In this document: piece by piece, positions 8,669 to 17,355 of the stretch
Position numbering within the stretch: position 1 is the first letter of the stretch
How the letters are laid out: each line of letters opens with the position of its first letter
Assembly: GCA_963773105.1 (NCBI GenBank)
Contig: CAVZAA010000001.1
Coordinates: 930,001-994,000 of the forward strand
Source of the DNA: Trebonia sp963773105
GTDB taxonomy: Bacteria; Actinomycetota; Actinomycetes; Streptosporangiales; Streptosporangiaceae
DNA length: 64,000 nt
Direction: 5' to 3'
Translations under genes and position numbers: made by a program
The notes under the pieces: generated by a model
What the model was told of the DNA's origin: nothing
The model's database searches: none
Seen by the model: the letters and a program-made list of their open reading frames with translations, nothing else

Positions 8669-11600
8669 CTAGGAGAAGGTCAGGTCGTGGATGTTCCAGC
8701 CTCCGTTGTCCTGGTAGATGGTCAGGGTTTGCTGGCCCGCGGGGAGGGTGACGGTGGCCGTCACCGTGGTCCAGGTCTGCCAGCCACCGGTGTCAGGGGC
8801 GCTGACCGCTCCGGACAGGTTGGCGCCGGACGAGCTGGCGATGTGCAGCGCGTCGGTCACCCCGTTGGGGGAGGCCAGCCGCAGGCTGACCGTGTAGCTG
8901 CGGGCGGTGGCGACGTTGACGGTGTAGCGGAACCACTGCCCGGTCCCGGTCCAGCCGATGTCGTCGCCGCAGCCGGTGTCGGTGCACGCTTCGAGGTCGA
9001 CCCCGTCCGGCCGGTAGCTGTTGGCGCTGCCGTTGACGGAGGCGACGTTGTAGCCCGTCCCCTGTCCGCCGGTGTCGTAGTTGGCCGCCTGCACCGTGCC
9101 AGGGACCGCGGCGGCGGTGCCGCCGAAGGGACCTTCCGCGCTGATGGCGAATACGTGCAGGGCGGGGGTGCCCGAGGTCAGCGCCCCGCCCGGCGGCAGG
9201 CTGACCGAGGCGATGGTCTTGCCCGCGGTGAGCGCGACGGTCTCGGAGAAGATATCGGCGCTGTGGGCGTAGGTGGTGTTGCCCTGCCGGTTCTGGTAGG
9301 CCGAGCTGACCGCTGTCGCTCCGCCGCTCGGCGGCGTGGTGGAGAACCAGTCGGGGGCGTTGAGGGTGTAGTTCTGCGTGCTGCCGTCGGTGTACGTGAT
9401 GGTCCCGGTCCCGGAGGCGGGACCGTAGCTGCCCGACACCAGGAACCCGAGGGTGCCGCTGCCGGACATCGTGATGGTCTGGCCCTCGGCGACGGTGTTG
9501 TCGTTGCTTCCGGCGGCGACGTTCGGGAACGTGAACGAGATCCCCGAGGAGGTGATGGTCGCCCCGGGTGCCGCTCCGGCGTTGGTCAGCGCGGTCTCGG
9601 AGAAGCTCGCGCCGCCCCCGTCGTAGTTGCCAGGCGCGGTGTTGGTGTCGGCCGTGATGGCGACGTCGTTGTAGGAGGCGGCCAGGTTGGCGTAGCCGAC
9701 GGCCGGGTCGAGGCCGATTTGGACCTTACCCCCCAGGTGCTTGGCCGACGTCGCCTGGGTGCCGGTGACCTGAGCGAACGACAGCGACGTGGTGGGCGAA
9801 GACGGCTGCTCGATCAGGTACGACGAGCCGGCCGTCACCGGGACGCTGAGCGTTGCGCTGGTGGTGGCGGCGACGACCACGGCGCCGGTGGATCCGTTGA
9901 CGACCTCAGCCTGCTGGCCGGACCACGGGTTGCGCACGGTCATGGTCTCGGTCGTGCCCGCCTGGATGGCGGCGGTGGCGATGACGCCGCCCTCGATCTG
10001 CACGTCGACCTTGGATCCGCCCTGGATGTAGACGGTGCCCGCGACGTCCCAGCCCGACGGCCAGGCCGGCGCGATGCGCAGGGTCCCGTCGTAGTCGGTA
10101 GCCAGGGCCTCATCGAGCGCGGTGGCGACGTTGGAGGCCTGCTCGATATACGGCTCGTCGCTCGAACCGGGGTTGAACGCGGCCAGGCCGGAGATGTAGG
10201 TCTGGTACTTCTCGGTGTTGTTGACGAGGTCGGTGGAGACCTGGGAGCCCATGTCCAGGCGGGCCGCGTCCACCGTGTCGTAACTCCAGTCGTTGGAGTC
10301 CGTGTTCGGCTTGGAGTTGTAGGTCCGGTCGGCCAGCGCGGTCAGGTTGTCCCCGTTTACTGTCGTGCTGTCACCTATCACCCCGTACGGCCACACCGGC
10401 TCCAGGCCGATGTTCTCGCTGTTGCGGATGGTCGCCGACGGCTGGTAGGAGTCGCCGATCACGTCGCTGCCCGCGGCGTCGGCACTAGCGGCCGCGGACG
10501 CCGACGTTGGCTGCGAGTTGAGCAGTGAAGACAGGTTCGACTGGCTAACCCGCGCGTAAGGCTCGATCTGGTTCTCGGCCGTGCGCAACTGCGACACCAG
10601 CGACGCATCGGTGTTCAGCAGCGTCGCCGCGCTGATCACCGCAGGGAACAGCGCCTGGTCCGCGGCTATGTCGTCGGTCGGGTCCTGCACCGCCCACTGG
10701 CTCTCGTGCGCGTTCGCCACTGCGTGCAGGAAACCGTCGGAGCCGACGCTCTGGTACGCCAGCAGGAAGGTGGCGGCCTGCTGCATCACTGGGTAGTACT
10801 GCTGCAGGAACGGGAGACTTCCCGTGTCCTGGTACTGCTGCCAGATGTCCAGCGCGATCTCGGGACCGCTGGCGACGTTCAGCGCGTTGTAACTCGGGCT
10901 GGATGCCGTGGCGCAGGAGGCGTTCGACGAGTTGCTGCCGCCGTTGTAGTAGCCGTTGCCGTTGAACCGCATCGTCTCCGGCGCACACGCCCCCGCTTTG
11001 CCGCCCATCTGCGCGCTGGTCCACGACTCGATGGCCGGCAGGTCGTTGAGGTACATGCCGAAGATCGGCAGGTTGTTGTTGAAGTTGCCGGACGACATGT
11101 TCGCGGCGATCTGGCCGCGCAGGTTCCACAGCCAGTACCCGGCCGGGTACCAGTCCTGCTGGTCCTGGTCGTAGGCGAACATGTCCGCCACCCCCGCCTG
11201 GCTGCCCGGGTCGTCGCCGCTGTGCATCGTGGCGGCCTCGTCGTACAGGTAGAGGGTGCGCAGGTTCTCCATGTACTGCGCGGTGCCGTCGGAGGAGTTC
11301 GCCTCGATCAGCCCGGCGTTCGCCCAGTAGCTGTTCCACCAAGACGACTGGGTGGACAGGAGCGTCGACGCGGCGGTGGTGGCGTCGCTCCCGATCAGAC
11401 TCGAGGCGGTGGTGGTCGCGTTGCCCCCGGTCCACGCGGGCGACGCGATGACCACCCGGAACGAGCCGTTCGAGTTCGGGGTGAAGGAGACCTGCACCTC
11501 GGTGGAGTTGACGACCGAGGCGGTCACGTTCTGCCCGCCCGCGGTGATCGCGCTCATCGCGCCGAAGGTCTGACCCGACGAGCCCGTCTGGGAGTTGTCC

Positions 11601-12196
11601 ACCCAGGTCTGGGCGAGGCTGCCGATCGCGCCCGACGCGGCCGCCGTGGGGCTGCGCCCGCTCCACAGGTGCAGGTCGGCGGTCTCCTGCGTGCTCGGGT
11701 TGGCGCCGGTGACGTTCACGATGAGCTCGTCCTTGCCGGCCGGCACCCAGGCCTGCATGGTCATGCCGCCGCCGGACTCGTCAAGCACTCCGTTGTAGAG
11801 GTCCAGCGTGCCGGTGAAGTTCGCGGCCGATGTCATCGGCGCCAGCCCCGGGATCTGGACCTGGCCAGGAGACAGCCGACTGGGCATGGTGTCGCTGCGA
11901 TTGAGCTGCGCGGTGAAGCCGCCCGCGGCCCAGGCGGCAACGCCGAGCGAGCCGTTGCCGAGCGGAAGTGACTGGGAGTCGGAGGTGTTCGGCCGGCCGA
12001 GGAAGACGTCCGAGCGAGACACCACGCCGCCGGTGTTTTCCGAGAAGGCCCCGTTCTGCCAGGCGGTGGTATCAGAGGTGGCAGACGCCGCCGGAGTGCC
12101 GCCGAAGATGGCGGCGACGAGGCCGGCCGCGACCGCGATAAGACAGGCGGCGGTGCTGGCCAGAAGTCGGTGTGGGAGTGCACATCGAGCGGACAT
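8669..12196 (-). CDS. Secreted GH95/DUF5703-like glycosidase with C-terminal CBM
   Basis: A 1175-residue extracellular enzyme. The start at 12196 has GGAGGAC upstream and gives a signal peptide (ending near SATS). Residues about 60-280 form the N-terminal beta-sandwich with the PLGNGSLGVAAW motif of GH95/DUF5703 proteins. An (alpha/alpha)6 catalytic region with WYPAGYWLWNLRGQ and ESQWAVQDPTDD follows. After a C-terminal beta domain and an NPCBM-like stretch, the last 140 residues look like a CBM6/35 module (TGGWQTWTTVTATVTLPAGQ). GH95 enzymes release alpha-L-fucose or alpha-galactose from plant polymers; the exact specificity is unknown. A palindrome upstream suggests sugar-responsive control. 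Confidence 0.82.
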   Translation of the reverse strand: MSARCALPHRLLASTAACLIAVAAGLVAAIFGGTPAASATSDTTAWQNGAFSENTGGVVSRSDVFLGRPNTSDSQSLPLGNGSLGVAAWAAGGFTAQLNRSDTMPSRLSPGQVQIPGLAPMTSAANFTGTLDLYNGVLDESGGGMTMQAWVPAGKDELIVNVTGANPSTQETADLHLWSGRSPTAAASGAIGSLAQTWVDNSQTGSSGQTFGAMSAITAGGQNVTASVVNSTEVQVSFTPNSNGSFRVVIASPAWTGGNATTTASSLIGSDATTAASTLLSTQSSWWNSYWANAGLIEANSSDGTAQYMENLRTLYLYDEAATMHSGDDPGSQAGVADMFAYDQDQQDWYPAGYWLWNLRGQIAANMSSGNFNNNLPIFGMYLNDLPAIESWTSAQMGGKAGACAPETMRFNGNGYYNGGSNSSNASCATASSPSYNALNVASGPEIALDIWQQYQDTGSLPFLQQYYPVMQQAATFLLAYQSVGSDGFLHAVANAHESQWAVQDPTDDIAADQALFPAVISAATLLNTDASLVSQLRTAENQIEPYARVSQSNLSSLLNSQPTSASAAASADAAGSDVIGDSYQPSATIRNSENIGLEPVWPYGVIGDSTTVNGDNLTALADRTYNSKPNTDSNDWSYDTVDAARLDMGSQVSTDLVNNTEKYQTYISGLAAFNPGSSDEPYIEQASNVATALDEALATDYDGTLRIAPAWPSGWDVAGTVYIQGGSKVDVQIEGGVIATAAIQAGTTETMTVRNPWSGQQAEVVNGSTGAVVVAATTSATLSVPVTAGSSYLIEQPSSPTTSLSFAQVTGTQATSAKHLGGKVQIGLDPAVGYANLAASYNDVAITADTNTAPGNYDGGGASFSETALTNAGAAPGATITSSGISFTFPNVAAGSNDNTVAEGQTITMSGSGTLGFLVSGSYGPASGTGTITYTDGSTQNYTLNAPDWFSTTPPSGGATAVSSAYQNRQGNTTYAHSADIFSETVALTAGKTIASVSLPPGGALTSGTPALHVFAISAEGPFGGTAAAVPGTVQAANYDTGGQGTGYNVASVNGSANSYRPDGVDLEACTDTGCGDDIGWTGTGQWFRYTVNVATARSYTVSLRLASPNGVTDALHIASSSGANLSGAVSAPDTGGWQTWTTVTATVTLPAGQQTLTIYQDNGGWNIHDLTFS

Positions 12197-12249
12197 GAGT
12201 CCTCCCCGGACGCGAGGTGGGTGTGTGCAAAGCCGGTAACAAATTTGAT

Positions 12250-12260
12250 ACATCGGATGT
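12250..12260. promoter_or_regulatory. Palindromic operator upstream of the glycosidase
   Basis: ACATC-G-GATGT, a perfect odd-spaced palindrome, lies 54 bases upstream of the glycosidase ATG. A weaker relative, TCATCGGACGT, occurs near 12336. The spacing suits a LacI- or GntR-type repressor of a carbohydrate gene. No such regulator gene is adjacent. Confidence 0.45.
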
Positions 12261-12481
12261 GTTGTACCTCTGGTGAGGACCGAAGTCCAGACATCGCCAG
12301 AAACTTACGACGAGACCTTAAAAGAAGTCCACGATTCATCGGACGTCTATGCAGATCACGGACGGTGGAGGCCCGTCGACGGGGTAACGCCTGCCAGCCC
12401 GCGGGTTCGCCTGGTCGAAGTAACCAGTTGAAAGTAAGCACCCAGTTGACATCGGTGCCGGCCGACCCCTATGAGTTGAGC

Positions 12482-13525
12482 ATGAATCACGGCAAGCAGG
12501 GCCGGGCGCTGGTCACCGGGGCGACGGGTTTCGTGGCCGGGCACTGCATCGTCGACCTGCTTGGGCGCGGGTACGACGTGCGCGGTACCGTCCGGAACCT
12601 GGCAACGGCCGACACCGCGCACCTGCGCTCGGCCATCGACAACGCGAGCGGCGCGTTCGACCTGGCCGAGGCCACCCTGGACGCCGACGACGGATGGGCC
12701 GAGGCAGCCAGCGGGTGCGACTACGTGCTGCACGTCGCCTCGCCGATCCCGTTCAAGGCGCCCAGGCATGAGGACGAACTGATACGCCCGGCCGTCGACG
12801 GCACCACCCGGGTGCTTGCCGCGGCGGCCAAAGCGGGGGTGAAGCGCGTCGTCTGCACCTCCTCGCTGGACGTGATCACCCGCAACCGCGCGACCGCGGC
12901 GCGCCAGCGGACCGAGGCCGACTGGTCGGACCCGGCCGAATGCAACGCCTACGCCAAGAGCAAGCTGCTGGCGGAAAGGAGGGCCTGGGACCTCGCCGCC
13001 GACCACGGCATCGAGCTGGCGGTGGTTCACCCGGGCGCCATCATCGGCCCTCCGCTGCAGGTCAAGCGGGACAGTTCGGCCGACATCGTGCGGCGGATGC
13101 TGGCCGGCGAGATGCCCGCGATACCGCCGCTGCACCTGGCCTTCACCGACGTCCGCGACCTCGCCGCCGCGCACCGCCTCGCCCTCGAGGTCCCCGCGGC
13201 GACCGGGAACCGGTACATCTGCTCCAACGGCCACCTGCCGATGACCGGCATCGCCTTGATCCTCAAGGCGGTATACGGCCCGCAGGGCTACAAGATCGCC
13301 ACCCGGCCGCTGCCGTCCTGGGTCGTGCGGGTCGCCGCCCCCTTTAACGGCGAGGCCAAGCTCGGCGCGGAGATGCTGGGCATCCAGCACGACGTCACCG
13401 CCGCGAAGGCCGTCCGCGACCTCGGCTGGGCCCCGCGCCCGCTGCGCGAGTCGGTCCTCGACACCGCCGAGTCTCTGATCAGCGCGGGCATCGTCCGCCC
13501 GAGGAAGCCGGTGCTCATCGCGTAG
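12482..13525 (+). CDS. NAD(P)-dependent epimerase/dihydroflavonol reductase-like SDR
   Basis: A 347-residue extended short-chain dehydrogenase. The cofactor motif TGATGFVAG lies at residues 12-20 and the catalytic Tyr-x-x-x-Lys (YAKSK) near residue 160, with a preceding CTSSLD serine. Overall it resembles dihydroflavonol-4-reductase/cinnamoyl-CoA reductase-like proteins, which reduce carbonyls rather than epimerise nucleotide sugars. The ATG at 12482 puts the motif at the usual distance from the N-terminus. The ribosome binding site is weak, and a GTG at 12455 is the alternative. The 285-base region before it contains the glycosidase promoter. Confidence 0.85.
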   Translation: MNHGKQGRALVTGATGFVAGHCIVDLLGRGYDVRGTVRNLATADTAHLRSAIDNASGAFDLAEATLDADDGWAEAASGCDYVLHVASPIPFKAPRHEDELIRPAVDGTTRVLAAAAKAGVKRVVCTSSLDVITRNRATAARQRTEADWSDPAECNAYAKSKLLAERRAWDLAADHGIELAVVHPGAIIGPPLQVKRDSSADIVRRMLAGEMPAIPPLHLAFTDVRDLAAAHRLALEVPAATGNRYICSNGHLPMTGIALILKAVYGPQGYKIATRPLPSWVVRVAAPFNGEAKLGAEMLGIQHDVTAAKAVRDLGWAPRPLRESVLDTAESLISAGIVRPRKPVLIA

Positions 13526-13744
13526 CCGGGGTCGGTTCTTCGCCGCACCGTGCCGCGCAAGGCCGGAATGCGCCATAATGTGGCTTATGGGGCAAATGGG
13601 ACAGTAAGCTACTGCTGGTGCAACGCGCCCCGACCTGTCAACAGCGGTCGGCCAGGCGCAGCCGCGCAGTCGGGGAGCGTACCCGCCTCCTCGCTGTGCT
13701 CGGCGCACCGCAACCAGGCCGGTAATACGAAGAATGGAAGAACG

Positions 13745-13915
13745 ATGACGGAAGAGTGCTTCTATTGTGGCGAGGAAGCGAGCAAGACGGACATCGACCG
13801 TCTGGGGAAGTGCTCGAGCTGCATGGAGCTGATGACGCGAGCGGCTGAGACTGCGGCCAGGGAATCGCAGTCAGCCTGCTACACCATTGGGCCAAATGCC
13901 ATGAAGATGTACTGA
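13745..13915 (+). CDS. Small zinc-ribbon-like protein (56 aa)
   Basis: A short ORF with GGAAG six bases before the ATG. Two CxxC pairs (C5/C8 and C23/C26) are spaced as in zinc ribbons, and a short charged helix follows. It is too small for an enzyme and may be a zinc-binding adaptor. It stands alone between the reductase gene and an opposing hypothetical gene. The 219 bases before it show no clear motif. Function unknown. Confidence 0.6.
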   Translation: MTEECFYCGEEASKTDIDRLGKCSSCMELMTRAAETAARESQSACYTIGPNAMKMY

Positions 13916-13950
13916 CCGCGCTTACAGTGCCGGAAAGCATTCATGATTGG

Positions 13951-14340
13951 CTAGTCGCGCTCGGGTAGCAGCGCGACTTGCCAGTCGTCTCGGTATGCCA
14001 CCATTGACTTGGACGGGTTCTTACGCCGGATGACACGGAAGGTGCGACCACTGGCGCGGGCCCCGGCCGCCACGCGCCGGCCATAGGCACGCCATCCGCG
14101 CTCGGTGAACCAGAAACGCACCCGTGGATTGGACAGCAGCGGCATAGGCAAGTCGCCCCATGCGTCATCCGCGACTCCGGCGTTGTACGCGCCCATCAGC
14201 CGACCTGGACCGAGCGAAATCTCCAGAGCGCCGGACGCCTCCGACCAGACCCATTCGCTCGACTCTCCGACCACACGGTAGATCAGATAATCACTCCTCC
14301 GGCTACTTTTCTGCCGCCAGCCTACGGCTGTCCAGCCCAC
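13951..14340 (-). CDS. Hypothetical protein (129 aa)
   Basis: No family is recognised. The sequence has a plausible globular composition: an N-terminal beta-rich part, WFTERGWRAYGRRVAAGA in the middle and a basic C-terminal strand (RVIRRKNPSKSMVAYRDD). Codon use fits an actinobacterial gene. The GTG at 14340 lacks a good ribosome binding site; an internal GTG at 14274 would give 107 residues. Its lower-GC surroundings and isolation leave some doubt. Confidence 0.5.
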   Translation of the reverse strand: MGWTAVGWRQKSSRRSDYLIYRVVGESSEWVWSEASGALEISLGPGRLMGAYNAGVADDAWGDLPMPLLSNPRVRFWFTERGWRAYGRRVAAGARASGRTFRVIRRKNPSKSMVAYRDDWQVALLPERD

Positions 14341-14378
14341 CGGAGATAGATAGCGACCTGCATGCCTAGAACGACGAT

Positions 14379-14408
14379 GGGGCCACCCGGACGACTCCGG
14401 ATGGCCCC
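14379..14408 (-). terminator. Terminator behind the S53 peptidase
   Basis: GGGGCC-AC-CCGG pairs with CCGG-AT-GGCCCC across a 6-base loop, 11 of 12 positions matched, 38 bases beyond the stop of the minus-strand peptidase gene. Confidence 0.65.
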
Positions 14409-14445
14409 AGCGCTTCGCGCTAACTCGTGGCTAGAGCTGGCTGCC

Positions 14446-16746
14446 CTAGAACCCGCCATGGGACCCGAAGTCCCGGATGTAGTTGTCGGGCGACCCGACG
14501 CCGGTCACGTCGCTGTAGCCGCCATTGGCCGGCAGCGCGCTTTCCAGGTTCAGGGTGACGCTGGGGAGCGCCGGGGATCCTGTGCCCAGCGCGCCCGCAG
14601 GGACCGCCGGGAAGGTGACGTTGTTGCCGGTGAAGCCGTCCCTGCCCAGGTCGCGCAGGTAGGTCACCAGCGGGAGCGTCTCGTTGTACGGATCGCTGTA
14701 GTTCGACCGGAGCTCGTAGAGCGCGTGGCCGTCCGGGTTGTCGGTGATGTTGTGGAACGCGTCCGAGCTCCGGGCGTCCAGCCAGTAGATCGCCGGGTTG
14801 GCGAAGCCGAGCGGGAACCCGGCGGCCTGCTGGGCGTCTGCCTCGATACCCGCGAAGGTCGGGGAGGCGAGGCTGGTGCCGCCGATTCGGCTGATGTAGA
14901 ACTTCTCGGGACCGGGCACGCCTGGCGCGGTGTCCGGGCCGAAGAGGGTCTCGCCCACAGCGATGCCGGTCGACGGGTCGGCCAGGGCCGACACGTCCGG
15001 GGTCACCCGCCGCGGGCTGCTGGCCGTGGTCAGGCTCTCGTTGAAGCCCAGGATGACGGTCCCGAAGGTGGTGGTCCCGGTGTCGTAGGTGATCGGCGTG
15101 CTGGTGACGTTGGTCTCGGCGAGCGTCGTCGGCACCACGTTCTTCTGGTACCACGGCTGGGCGTAGGCGTAGGACACGCCTCCGCCGCTCGAGCCGTCGT
15201 AGAGGTAGTTCTCGGTCTCGTCGCGGGTGTCCCCCGGGGTGAAGGCCCAGCTGCTCTTCCCCTTTGAGTTGACCGTCAGCGGGTTGAGGTAGGTGCCCCA
15301 GGAGGTCTCGCCCTCATAGTTGTCCTGCCGCCCGATCGCGAGGCTGGTGCCGCCGACCGAGGTCACCCACGGGCTGGAGTCCGGGTAGTCGACCTGGACC
15401 TGGTCGCTGGCGTCCTCGTAGTTCGGGTCCTCGTAGCCGCTGTCACCGGAGGAGAAGAAGAACCCGATGCCCTCGGCCGCGCCGGCCTGGAACAGCTGGT
15501 CGTAGACCGAGTTCAGCGAGGACCCGTCGTAAGTCTCGCCCCACGAGTCGGTCACGATGGACGCCGCGTGGGTGTTGACGACGTAGGCGACGGCGTTGCC
15601 GAGGCCTGCGTCCGTGCAGTCGGACGCGCCGATGTAGGTGACGTTGGCGTCCGGCGCGACGCCGTGCACGGCCTCGACGTCAAGCGACGACTCTCCGTAC
15701 CAGCCGGAGGCGCCGCACTCGTTGGCCGCAGTGTCGTCCCAGGTGGTCGCCCCGGGGTGCAGGACCGCCTTGAACTGGCCATGCGTGAACGGCTTGTCCA
15801 GCGCAGGGTTGCCTCCGGGCTGGCCGGCCGCCCACTCCGCGTACTGGTTGGCATCCGACTTCAGGGTCGCCGGGTAGTAGGCATCGATGATCGCGACGGT
15901 CACGCCCTTGCCGGTCTCGCCGGACTGGGCCACGTTGTACGCGCCGCGGATCTGGGCCGGGGTGTAGCCGGTGACGGTCCAGGGCTGGGCCTTGCCGTTC
16001 ACGGCCGGGATCGCCGTCGTGGTGCCCGCCACCGTTCCGTACGGCCCGGAGGCGACCTTCTGGCCGTAGTAGGCCGAGGACCACGGTGCGACGAAGTAGT
16101 TCTGGCCGGGCGGCGGCAGGGTGTCGGCCGGCGTCGCCTGGTGCTTGGCGCTGTCGAGGCCGGTCACCGTCAGCACGTCGCCGCGAATGGAGGCCGGCAC
16201 GGAGGCGGCCTGCTCCGGCGCCCAGAACTTCTGGGTTTTCTTCTTGACGCCTACGCGGTAACTGCCGAATTTCACGCCGAACGCGTGCGCGATCGCGCTT
16301 GCCGTGCCAGTCACCTGGACGTGCGCGCCGAAGCCAGAGGTCACCGCGCCTACGCGCAGCCCGTTGCTGGTGGCCCAGCCCTCGACCGAGTGCGCCTCTG
16401 CGGCCGTCGGGGCGAAGCTGGCCTTCGCCTGGCCCGCCGTCAGGTAGTGGTGGTACTGCGCGGTGCCGGGGGTGGAGACCGCCTTGGCGAAGGCCGTCAG
16501 GCCCGCCGCGTTCCGGTCGGCCAGGTAGACGCTGGCGGTGATGCGCGCCGGCAGCGCGGGCGCCGCTTTCTGCAGCGCCTTCGCGGTCGCGAGCCCGGTC
16601 TGGGTCCCGGCCAGTGCCACGCGCACGTTGTTCGGGTTGACCGAGGCCGAGGCGGTGGTGGACGCCACGATTCCGCCGCCAGCGGCAAGCAGGGAGGCAA
16701 CCCCCACCGCGCCGAAGACGCGCAAACGTGTCAAATTCTTTTTCAC
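14446..16746 (-). CDS. Secreted sedolisin (S53) peptidase
   Basis: A 766-residue serine-carboxyl protease active at acidic pH. After the signal peptide (start GTG 16746 with AGAGG upstream) comes a pro-kumamolisin activation domain (about residues 40-210). The catalytic domain follows, with the Glu/Asp pair in GESSLDVE (near residues 350-354), SSGDSG, and the nucleophile in GGTSLASP (near 624). The longer in-frame start at 16794 would put 16 charged residues before the signal and was rejected. A C-terminal Ca-binding-like tail ends DFGSHGGF. It is a stand-alone gene with its own terminator. Confidence 0.92.
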   Translation of the reverse strand: MKKNLTRLRVFGAVGVASLLAAGGGIVASTTASASVNPNNVRVALAGTQTGLATAKALQKAAPALPARITASVYLADRNAAGLTAFAKAVSTPGTAQYHHYLTAGQAKASFAPTAAEAHSVEGWATSNGLRVGAVTSGFGAHVQVTGTASAIAHAFGVKFGSYRVGVKKKTQKFWAPEQAASVPASIRGDVLTVTGLDSAKHQATPADTLPPPGQNYFVAPWSSAYYGQKVASGPYGTVAGTTTAIPAVNGKAQPWTVTGYTPAQIRGAYNVAQSGETGKGVTVAIIDAYYPATLKSDANQYAEWAAGQPGGNPALDKPFTHGQFKAVLHPGATTWDDTAANECGASGWYGESSLDVEAVHGVAPDANVTYIGASDCTDAGLGNAVAYVVNTHAASIVTDSWGETYDGSSLNSVYDQLFQAGAAEGIGFFFSSGDSGYEDPNYEDASDQVQVDYPDSSPWVTSVGGTSLAIGRQDNYEGETSWGTYLNPLTVNSKGKSSWAFTPGDTRDETENYLYDGSSGGGVSYAYAQPWYQKNVVPTTLAETNVTSTPITYDTGTTTFGTVILGFNESLTTASSPRRVTPDVSALADPSTGIAVGETLFGPDTAPGVPGPEKFYISRIGGTSLASPTFAGIEADAQQAAGFPLGFANPAIYWLDARSSDAFHNITDNPDGHALYELRSNYSDPYNETLPLVTYLRDLGRDGFTGNNVTFPAVPAGALGTGSPALPSVTLNLESALPANGGYSDVTGVGSPDNYIRDFGSHGGF

Positions 16747-17355
16747 AAGCAAATACCTCTCACGTCGATGGGTCATTCGCGAGCTGACAGACACCTTCTC
16801 GTGCGGTCGTTAGCGAGGGCAATAGCTCGCTGTAAAAAACGGAGTAAAAGAACTTCCAGAACCGCCCGGTAACACCGTTCAACCACACCAGTCACACAGG
16901 TACAACTGGCAACTTTAGGTGTCCGTCACCTCACAGGCCGCAGTTGAGCGCCCAGAAAACGGAGAATACGGAAACCTGTTTCGTGGCGTCGCCCATCTGC
17001 CGGAACTACTGTCAGCCACCGCCCCGGCGCCCGCGGTCCGCGTTCCGAACGGATTATTTTTCGACATCGTTATTGCGGCCGATTATTCGCTCCGTGTAGG
17101 GAGGGCTGCATATCGCGATCTTCGCGACCATCCTGCCCTTAACGTCCTAGTCTCGCCGGGCACTAGGACCGAGGCCCGGCGTCGCGATATTGCCGATAGT
17201 CGCAGGGGCTGAAGCCGTAGACGGCGCGGCGTGGCGTCGGGGCGTGCTGGTGCCCGCGGCCGGCGTGGTGCTTCCCGGTCGGGGGCACCGTGGCTCAGTC
17301 GGGATCCGGGGTTCGGGATCCGGGGTTCGGGGTCCGGGTTCGGATTATGGCGGGG
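16747..17355. other. 609-base intergenic region with nested inverted repeats
   Basis: No convincing gene. It is less GC-rich than its surroundings. The peptidase promoter must lie in the first part. At 17110-17190, ATATCGCGA pairs with TCGCGATAT 63 bases later. Between them GTCCTAGT (17144-17151) pairs with ACTAGGAC (17162-17169). Together they could form a two-tier cruciform or a structured RNA. Confidence 0.5.
17302..17343. repeat. Short tandem repeat behind the HNH gene
   Basis: Two perfect 14-base units GGATCCGGGGTTCG and a third variant unit lie just beyond the stop of the HNH gene. Confidence 0.8.

Noticed and set aside
8663..10528. Long plus-strand frame (621 codons) opposite the glycosidase
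   Set aside because: It mirrors a well-supported glycosidase; the product is a Gly/Arg/Val-rich sequence with no domain, typical of antisense frames in high-GC DNA.
16919..17212. Plus-strand frame of 97 codons in the S53-HNH gap
   Set aside because: No ribosome binding site, no domain, and it runs across the nested inverted repeats.
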